Of a stretch of 12,223 nt of DNA, positions 7,367 to 12,223 are shown piece after piece (the first letter of the stretch is position 1; each line of letters begins with the position of its first letter). The position numbers and the translations under genes were made by a program. The DNA lies in assembly GCA_964644705.1 (NCBI GenBank), contig CAZXYF010000090.1, positions 1 to 12,223 on the forward strand. Reading direction: 5' to 3'. The DNA is from CAZXYF01 sp964644705 (GTDB taxonomy: Bacteria; Planctomycetota; Brocadiia; SM23-32). The notes below the pieces were generated by a model. The model worked only from the letters and a program-made list of their open reading frames with translations, was not told where the DNA came from and searched no databases.

Positions 7367-8830
7367 TTACTGTTCAGAACTATCTTCATCTCCATCTTCC
7401 ATGTTCTTTTTCTCCCCGGGACGTTTCTCGTTCGTATCCTTTTTCTTGTTCTCCAGGCGGGGCACCGCCCGGCCGATGAGTCTTTCCAGTTTTGCCAGAC
7501 GCGACAGGTGATCGGCCCGGGCCTCCTCGGCGGTGAGCTGAAAATCAAGCAGGGTCCGCTGGGCATCCAGCAGATCCATGAAATCGGCCTCGCCCGTCCG
7601 GAAACCCGTCCGGGTCACCTTCAGCGATTCCTCCGCTTTTGGGATGAGCGTTTTCTCATACAACCGCATCTTCCGCCGGGCATCTTCCACACCGAACAGC
7701 GCCTGTTTCAGATCGCTCTGCAGGTTGTAGTATTCATCCGACAACGACCGCCGGGCGGCCCGCACGCGGGATTTCGCCTCGCGCACCCCGGCCGAATACT
7801 TCTGCCACCAGATGGGCAGGCTGACGCCCGCCATGGCAATGACCGGGTCTTTGCCGCTTTCGGATGTGGGCATCACCGCGCTGCCGGTCTCGATGTAGGT
7901 GAGGCCAAGAGTGAAATCAGGAAAATACTGTTTTCTGGCCAGTTCGACGGACTTTTGCGCCTTCGCCACCCGGTGACGCAGCCCCCGGAGCCGGGGGTTG
8001 GCGTCCTCGAGCCACTGAAGAAGCTGTTCCTCCCGGGCTGCCATGCGTTCCTCCGGCAACGAGTCGGGCATGGGTATCTGCGACCGGGCGGGCCGACCAA
8101 GCGCGGCGTTGAGGGCGGCGGCTCTGGGCCGACGCAGTTCCCGGAGCGTCTCCAGCCGATCCTCCAGCTTGCCCATTTCCACCTGCGCCCGCACCACCGA
8201 TGAGTGCTTCGCCTTGCCGGTGCGGTAAGCCTCCCGCGCCACCTCCTCGAGATACTTCAAAAGTTCCAGATTCTCCTCCGTGATGTCGATGGACTGCCCC
8301 AGGAGATAATACCGGGCGTAAGCCTTCTTGACCCGGTGGAAGAGTTTGAGTTTTTTGGCCTGATACTGTTCCCATTTCGCCTCCGCCGCCAGCGCCGCCA
8401 TTTCCCCTTTCAAACGCAGCTTGCCGAACCAGGGAAACATCTGCGACAGGGTGAAGCGTTGTTCCTGGGGGCCGACGCGGGTCTCAACCTCCTCGATGTA
8501 GTACCCGTACTGGAGCATCGGCTCGGGCAGAGCGGTCACCTGCGGCATCCGCTCCATCGCCGCGCGCCAGCGTCGCCAGGCCGCTTCAAGTCCGGGATTG
8601 TTGAGGGCCGCATATTCCAGATAATCCTTCAGCGTCGCCTTTTCACCCAGTTCCGGCAACTCCTCAGCGTCATCCTGCGCGCCACCCAACCGTAACCCGC
8701 TGCGCGGGGGCAGAAGCCGGGAGGATGGATATCTCCGACTCTCCGGTATCGCCGGGGATATTGTACATCCCGTGATGAACACGACCAGCAAGATACATCC
8801 AGAAACAATCAATCGCTTCCATGCAATCAT
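7367..8830 (-). CDS. cusC: TolC/CusC-like outer-membrane efflux lipoprotein
   Basis: This is the outer-membrane channel of the tripartite efflux system, 487 residues. The ATG at 8830 has GGAAGGG 6 bases upstream. Residues 1-22 are a lipoprotein signal ending in the lipobox FITGC, so Cys22 is probably lipidated. The mature part shows the two related halves of the outer membrane efflux protein family (about 65-255 and 270-455): long amphipathic helices with the repeated style 'AAWRRWRAAMERMP' and 'GVREAKSRVRAARRSL', and a late FMDLLDAQRTLLDFQL segment typical of TolC-like proteins. The last 30 residues are an unusual run of Lys, Glu and Asp with no clear role. The length suits CusC-like channels (about 450-490). 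The stop lies 80 bp before the adaptor start. The metal role rests on the neighbours, since the family alone does not fix the substrate. Confidence 0.92.
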   Translation of the reverse strand: MIAWKRLIVSGCILLVVFITGCTISPAIPESRRYPSSRLLPPRSGLRLGGAQDDAEELPELGEKATLKDYLEYAALNNPGLEAAWRRWRAAMERMPQVTALPEPMLQYGYYIEEVETRVGPQEQRFTLSQMFPWFGKLRLKGEMAALAAEAKWEQYQAKKLKLFHRVKKAYARYYLLGQSIDITEENLELLKYLEEVAREAYRTGKAKHSSVVRAQVEMGKLEDRLETLRELRRPRAAALNAALGRPARSQIPMPDSLPEERMAAREEQLLQWLEDANPRLRGLRHRVAKAQKSVELARKQYFPDFTLGLTYIETGSAVMPTSESGKDPVIAMAGVSLPIWWQKYSAGVREAKSRVRAARRSLSDEYYNLQSDLKQALFGVEDARRKMRLYEKTLIPKAEESLKVTRTGFRTGEADFMDLLDAQRTLLDFQLTAEEARADHLSRLAKLERLIGRAVPRLENKKKDTNEKRPGEKKNMEDGDEDSSEQ

Positions 8831-8955
8831 TACATACCCTTCCAGAATGGAAAAATCCGGTCCCGTACGGATTCAGTGTCGGATATATCCGCGTCGATGC
8901 AAGGTTTAAGACCGGTTTCATACGGTGCATGCCGATAATCTTTCATTCTCACCAT
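8830..8955 (-). CDS. Possible 41-residue leader protein coupled to the channel gene
   Basis: This small frame starts at an ATG with an ideal site (GGAGG at 8963-8967, 7-base spacing). Its TAA overlaps the ATG of the channel gene by one base (TAATG). That layout suggests translational coupling at the head of the efflux operon. The peptide (MVRMKDYRHAPYETG..., ending FPFWKGM) has no signal sequence or membrane segment, mixed charge, one Cys and one His. I recognise no family. It could be a regulatory leader peptide, a small cytosolic protein, or chance. The strong start site and the tight junction are the main support. Confidence 0.45.
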   Translation of the reverse strand: MVRMKDYRHAPYETGLKPCIDADISDTESVRDRIFPFWKGM

Positions 8956-8962
8956 CTGCAAT

Positions 8963-8967
8963 CCTCC
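8963..8967 (-). promoter_or_regulatory. Ribosome binding site of the leader frame
   Basis: GGAGG on the minus strand stands 7 bases before the ATG at 8955. It is one of the best Shine-Dalgarno matches in the window, and no other start codon is well placed to use it. Confidence 0.5.
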
Positions 8968-9113
8968 AACATTGCACGTTGCGACCACCACCATTCCTAT
9001 CGACGCACTATGCTTTGTGTGATTGGCCAAGCTTTTGTTCACTTGTTTCTGGAAATCTTTTGGTGCAGGCTCTGAGCCTTGGGATCATCCCCCGCAAAGG
9101 CCCTCGGATTATC

Positions 9114-9344
9114 TTATATCCCCCACTCCATTCGTCGTTTTCCCCTGACCCGCCCCTTTACTTCCTGTAGGGACATGCCTCGAGTCAAAGCCTTTATCCC
9201 CTCAATGAAGTTTTCCTGCTCACTGGTTGCCGCAACGAGACCGTTTGGAATTCGGATCTCCAGTGGCTCTGGTTGTGCCCTGGCACATGAAAGCAGGAAT
9301 GCACCCATGCATGCTAAAATCAATGTTATGGCAATATTATTCAT
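9114..9344 (-). CDS. Small predicted lipoprotein, BamE/SmpA-like start, possibly truncated
   Basis: The product is 76 residues from the ATG at 9344, which has GGGGTGA 2 bases upstream of the ATATG. Residues 1-20 form a lipoprotein signal with lipobox FLLSC (Cys20), so the protein is probably anchored in a membrane. The mature part contains 'FIEGIKALTRGMSLQEVKGRV'. This resembles the 'G-M-x-x-x-E-V' helix at the start of BamE/SmpA-type domains, but the usual Gly-x-Pro and following beta strands are missing and the frame stops after MEWGI. It may be a genuine short protein or the remnant of a longer one. The gap to the next upstream gene is 168 bp, in which I see no clear promoter or terminator. 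The function is unknown. Confidence 0.55.
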   Translation of the reverse strand: MNNIAITLILACMGAFLLSCARAQPEPLEIRIPNGLVAATSEQENFIEGIKALTRGMSLQEVKGRVRGKRRMEWGI

Positions 9345-9512
9345 ATTCACCCCGGAGCAAACAGTCACGATTTATGCGTACATCTTTCGTTGTTCTTTAT
9401 GCAATTTTCATCCGTCTGCAGTGGCGGTACGAGAACAGGAGCGCCTCTGTCTGTTCGCACAGATGGCGCACTGACGACTCGTGAAATGTTGGGGTTCCCG
9501 AATAGGAGCATT

Positions 9513-10013
9513 CTATGAGTCCATTTTGCGGGCGGATGCCTCCCGTATTTTTTCCAGCCATTCCCGCCTGTCAGTATTGAGCCAGCCTCTGCTGAGCAAA
9601 CCCCGCACTCCCCTCGCAAGTTCCTGGTTACTCAGCGAAGTTATACGCTTTTCGCACCGAATCAAAGCAATCAGTATGCTGGCGTAATACAGAACAGCTG
9701 CCACATCATCGGGCAGTGGACCACCCCGACTTGCTCGGGAGCGCTGGGCGAAGACTTTGATCCTCTGCAGGCATTGCAGATCAGGTTCCGGGGCCTCGAA
9801 CACATCCTGAAAGGTTTGGGCCGAATCAACCGGATCCCCGCCCTCAGCCTTTCCCACCGGGTTGAGCTCCTTCTGATCCCCTGACTCCCCAAACTCCTGC
9901 ACCAGTGGGACTGACAGCTGATGTTCCAGGATATCGTTCAGTTCCCCATCCTCCCACTCGGTATCATCAGCACGGAGGTCAAATAGGTCTGATAGTGAGA
10001 CCGATCGGTTCAC
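9513..10013 (-). CDS. Conserved-looking partner of the ECF-like sigma factor
   Basis: The product is 166 residues and starts at a GTG overlapping the sigma factor stop by 4 bp (GTGA), a strong sign of coupled translation and joint function. The N-terminal 60 residues are acidic and probably flexible. The core at 70-155 looks helical, with 'APEPDLQCLQRIKVFAQ', 'PLPDDVAAVLYYASILIALIR' and 'LARGVRGLLSRGWLNTD'. There is no signal peptide, and the hydrophobic stretch near 104-119 looks like a buried helix rather than a membrane span. From memory, similar proteins follow this kind of sigma factor in PVC bacteria, but I cannot verify that here. It could be an anti-sigma or accessory factor; this is inferred from position alone. 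Confidence 0.75.
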   Translation of the reverse strand: MNRSVSLSDLFDLRADDTEWEDGELNDILEHQLSVPLVQEFGESGDQKELNPVGKAEGGDPVDSAQTFQDVFEAPEPDLQCLQRIKVFAQRSRASRGGPLPDDVAAVLYYASILIALIRCEKRITSLSNQELARGVRGLLSRGWLNTDRREWLEKIREASARKMDS

Positions 10014-10798
10014 GGTTCTTCCTCCGCATTATCATCCATAATTGCCCGCGGAAAGGGACCGGAACATCGGGCCGCAATGTTTTTCAAATCCCTTATTTCC
10101 CGCTCCACCTCTTCCTCCCCGCCTGCATACTCCCCCACCACTTCCCGCAGACACCGCCTGAATATTCTCTTGCCGCTCGCGAGAATGCTGTATGCCTGTG
10201 ATGGAGAACGGAGATCATAACGCTCCACCAGCTCTCCGTAGGGCAAAGCGTTTTGATCCGAAAAAAGGGGATCAAGTATGCGGTTTTTGAACACCCCCCA
10301 GATGTCCGACCGTCCGATCCGATCACAGTGCTTCCTGGCAGCCGAAATGGCCTGGGAAATCACCGCGTGAGCCCATTCCCGATTAAACACTTCACCCGGA
10401 CTCTGCACGGTGGAGGAGCAGAGGCGAAACTTGACATTTTCCAGACTGCCCGCGTTGTCCGGCCGTCGTTTTTGCGCACACCGCTTTCGCTCGACGCTCA
10501 CCACATAATTATCAAGGGCCTTCAGGACAAACGTGCGGAACTTGCCCTTTTCCGGGTCCGCCCGTGACAGCAGTTTGTTTTCCAGAACCTGATCGGCGAT
10601 GAACCCCTGGAGCATATCATCCGCTTTTTCACGAGAATATCGCAGTTCGTAAATCAGATGCGACCTCAGAGCAGGCATATATCTCCGCATAACGCGCTCG
10701 AGCGTCTCATGCCTGATCGTCGTCCGGTTGTTTTTCGCCCTGTAAATGGACGACCACCGGGTGGATGGAAACGGCACTGGGTTGGAGCTTCCTTTCAC
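10010..10798 (-). CDS. ECF-like sigma-70 family factor ('STRWS' group)
   Basis: This 262-residue protein would direct RNA polymerase to selected promoters. The GTG start at 10798 has AGGGG 7 bases upstream. Residues 10-16 (FPSTRWS) form the opening signature of a sigma group abundant in Planctomycetota, Verrucomicrobiota and Acidobacteriota. Residues 32-105 match sigma region 2: 'YSREKADDMLQGFIADQVL' is the region 2.2-type polymerase-binding helix, then 'ADPEKGKFRTFVLKALDNYV'. After a linker with 'SPGEVFNREWA' comes a region 4-type helix-turn-helix at about 187-222 (PYGELVERYDL...GKRIFRRCLREVV). The C-terminal 40 residues are charged and less typical. It is first in a two-gene unit with the overlapping partner. 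A putative promoter lies at 10868-10896. The regulon is unknown; the efflux operon downstream is one candidate. Confidence 0.88.
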   Translation of the reverse strand: MKGSSNPVPFPSTRWSSIYRAKNNRTTIRHETLERVMRRYMPALRSHLIYELRYSREKADDMLQGFIADQVLENKLLSRADPEKGKFRTFVLKALDNYVVSVERKRCAQKRRPDNAGSLENVKFRLCSSTVQSPGEVFNREWAHAVISQAISAARKHCDRIGRSDIWGVFKNRILDPLFSDQNALPYGELVERYDLRSPSQAYSILASGKRIFRRCLREVVGEYAGGEEEVEREIRDLKNIAARCSGPFPRAIMDDNAEEEP

Positions 10799-10867
10799 GC
10801 AATACCCCTACACATTGAGTCGATTCTGTCTTTCGAACCGTCACATTCCCACGGCACGCGTCTATAT

Positions 10868-10896
10868 TATTTACCACATCGACATGCAGTATTCAA
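10868..10896 (-). promoter_or_regulatory. Candidate sigma-70-type promoter of the sigma factor gene
   Basis: On the minus strand TTGAAT (10896-10891) and TAAATA (10873-10868) are separated by 17 bases, about 70 bp before the GTG start. The -35 match is fair and the -10 match weak; an overlapping TAATAT is closer to consensus but gives a 20-base spacer. Confidence 0.3.
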
Positions 10897-11008
10897 TATT
10901 TTTGTGCGCTTTTTCGATGCGTTACGCCACACACATATTCGTTCTATGCTCCCCCCGTATTTTCCTCTCTCTGCATAAAAAACACCTCCCAACCGGCCGT
11001 TCATGTAT

Positions 11009-11028
11009 AACCGTTCGAAGGAGCGGTT
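11009..11028. other. Short hairpin in the divergent region
   Basis: The 20 bases form an 8-bp stem including one wobble pair (in the plus-strand sense), with a GAAG loop. No U-tract follows on either strand, so it is not a convincing intrinsic terminator. It could be an operator or a structure in a 5' leader. Confidence 0.3.
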
Positions 11029-11240
11029 TCCCATGCGCGTCACAACAATTGTTCCCTGTCACAAGCAAAAAACCATTTTTCTCAGGAAGATCCCACTTTT
11101 TTTCGCGTATATAAAAGTGAAAGCAAGGAGCCAAGAACCTTTCCTCAGCAGGACATTTTCACGATGACCGTGCAACAATATCAGAAAGACAGTCAGTGGA
11201 TACAGAGGAAGCTAACCACCTGTTGACAAGAGGTAAAAGC

Positions 11241-12071
11241 ATGAGTCAGTCTAAAAACACGGAAGACACCTTGAGTTCCCAGCAAATAGAGGAGTTTGAG
11301 CGGTTTGAAAAACGAGCGGTTCAACACTTTGGATGGAAAAAAATATCACAGCTTGCTCATCTGGCCGTAGAACTTCATAAAGCAGGCGAAAATGGATGGG
11401 CCATTCGAGTGCTGAACAAGGCCGCCCGGTCAGTCCAGTGGATTACGGATCTGCGCAGTTCCATCTTCATGGCCGCGTCGCGAATACACGGCCATGATGG
11501 CATAAAACAATTATGCGCCACCCTCACGCGTAGCAATGTCCTGAAACGCATTTCCGACTACGTTCTCGCCGCCCGAATGATCCATAAAACCGATATGCCC
11601 CACGCATCAGCGCATCTTCTCAACTACGCTACAAAAGACGTAACAGCCGAGCCCGATGAACTGACCGATATGGCGCTGTTGCACGCCAACCGGGGGGAAG
11701 AAAAAACAGCCCGATGGATTTTTCAGCTGGCCGAACGCAAGATCGAGGCCGCCGAACAAAAAGCCTATTCTGAGGATGATCATGCAAAAATCTTCATCCA
11801 ATGCCTGGATCTCGCCGAACATGTAGCACAAACGTTGCAGGACGCGGATTGGGCCGAAAAGCTGTATGAACAGGCTCTCCCCCACAGCACCGACAAATTA
11901 GCCTATCATCGCCTGGCCAAAAAAATCTGTGACAACATCGTCCGACCGGCCCGGGTGGAAAAACTCTGCATAGACATCATCGAAGTTGCCGACGACCCTG
12001 AGGCGATCAAGGTCGTCGCCCGAACGCTTTATGATTATTGCCAAAATGCCCGGGGCGACCAAACCGAATAA
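11241..12071 (+). CDS. All-helical, probably TPR/solenoid protein of unknown function
   Basis: The product is 276 residues. I chose the ATG at 11241 because AAGAGGT lies 6 bases upstream; an in-frame GTG at 11196 lacks such a site. There is no signal peptide or membrane segment, so it is probably cytosolic. Almost the whole sequence is amphipathic helix with repeated helix-pair character: 'LAHLAVELHKAGENGWAIRV', 'TDMALLHANRGEEKTARWIF' and 'AEKLYEQALPHSTDKLAYHR' are close in style to tetratricopeptide-type repeats. This suggests a protein-binding scaffold. It is transcribed away from the sigma factor gene and appears to be a single-gene unit. No catalytic motif is seen, and I do not recognise a family. 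Confidence 0.75.
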   Translation: MSQSKNTEDTLSSQQIEEFERFEKRAVQHFGWKKISQLAHLAVELHKAGENGWAIRVLNKAARSVQWITDLRSSIFMAASRIHGHDGIKQLCATLTRSNVLKRISDYVLAARMIHKTDMPHASAHLLNYATKDVTAEPDELTDMALLHANRGEEKTARWIFQLAERKIEAAEQKAYSEDDHAKIFIQCLDLAEHVAQTLQDADWAEKLYEQALPHSTDKLAYHRLAKKICDNIVRPARVEKLCIDIIEVADDPEAIKVVARTLYDYCQNARGDQTE

Positions 12072-12101
12072 GCCTCTGGTGGCCCGTAATGCGGTCCTTA
12101 T

Positions 12102-12135
12102 TGTCAAAAGCAGGACAGTGGAAAATGATTTGACA
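12102..12135. repeat. TGTCAAA/TTTGACA inverted repeat, possible element end or weak terminator
   Basis: A perfect 7-bp inverted repeat with a 20-base loop stands 30 bp after the solenoid gene and is followed by CCTTTTT. The loop also contains CAGGACA, so the GACA/TGTC motif occurs three times in 34 bases. The position fits a weak terminator. The repeated motif also resembles the layered terminal repeats of some insertion sequences such as the IS21 type, but no transposase is visible. Confidence 0.3.
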
Positions 12136-12184
12136 CCTTTTTGGGGATAAGGAACCTGAATTCGATACAAACAAGAGTGGAACG

Positions 12185-12223
12185 ATGGCCAGCAGAAGCC
12201 CTCCCTCGGCCCTGTGCCGGGGG
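12185..12223 (+). CDS. Possible 5' end of a gene cut by the window edge
   Basis: An ATG at 12185 opens a frame of 13 codons (MASRSPPSALCRG) that runs to the window end, with a GAGTGG-like purine stretch 4 bases upstream. This is too short to identify and may be chance. Confidence 0.15.
   Translation, partial: MASRSPPSALCRG

Larger units (their letters stand above)
10799..11240. other. Divergent intergenic region, 442 bp
   Basis: This lies between the sigma factor gene (minus) and the solenoid gene (plus) and should hold both promoters. It is AT-rich relative to its flanks. It contains the candidate minus promoter, a hairpin at 11009-11028, a 7-bp direct repeat GTCACAA at 11039-11045 and 11058-11064, an inverted repeat CACTTTT/AAAAGTG (11094-11100 and 11113-11119) around TATATA, and a 20-codon frame at 11164-11226. 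No protein gene of normal size is convincing here. Confidence 0.6.

Noticed and set aside
6150..7511. Plus-strand open frame of 453 codons opposite the adaptor gene
   Set aside because: Antisense to an adaptor with clear motifs, and crosses the junction of two genes; no domain seen.
8880..8891. 12-bp perfect palindrome CGGATATATCCG as an operator
   Set aside because: About three 12-bp palindromes are expected by chance in 12 kb, and it lies inside the candidate leader frame.
10922..11134. Minus-strand frame of 70 codons with several Cys residues in the divergent region
   Set aside because: TTG start with a poorly spaced site, no recognisable fold, and it crosses the hairpin and repeats of the intergenic region.
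1..12223. CRISPR array or tRNA gene
   Set aside because: No regularly spaced short repeats other than the coding duplication at 543-711, and no cloverleaf with TTCRA-type arm was seen.

Overview
The window looks like a chromosomal segment of a bacterium from the Planctomycetota/Verrucomicrobiota (PVC) group or a neighbouring phylum. This is inferred from three things: an unusually long CusA-type pump, an adaptor that carries an extra metal-binding module plus a DUF3347-type tail, and a sigma factor opening with the 'PSTRWS' signature common in those phyla. No rRNA, tRNA or taxonomic marker is present, so the phylum is not proven.

Positions 180-8830, all on the minus strand, form a compact copper/silver resistance operon. 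Its order of transcription is: a possible 41-codon leader gene (8955-8830), a TolC/CusC-like outer-membrane lipoprotein (8830-7367), a CusB-like periplasmic adaptor (7286-5223), a CusA-like RND pump (5230-884), and a secreted Lys/His-rich protein with CPMQ repeats and a YHS-like metal-binding domain (827-180). A 15-bp hairpin at 134-167 probably ends the transcript. The first three proteins would make a trans-envelope efflux channel. The pump keeps the intramembrane proton-relay aspartate and the three periplasmic methionines of CusA, which points to Cu(I)/Ag(I). The last protein probably buffers metal in the periplasm. No CusR/CusS, CueR or CsoR-like regulator is visible.

Positions 9114-10798, also minus strand, hold an ECF-like sigma factor, a conserved-looking partner gene overlapping it by 4 bp (GTGA), and a small predicted lipoprotein. 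Whether this sigma factor controls the efflux operon is open.

The divergent gap 10799-11240 precedes a plus-strand gene for an all-helical, probably solenoid, protein of unknown function (11241-12071). After it comes a short region with repeated GACA/TGTC motifs that could be a mobile-element end or a weak terminator, and then a possible gene start at the window edge.
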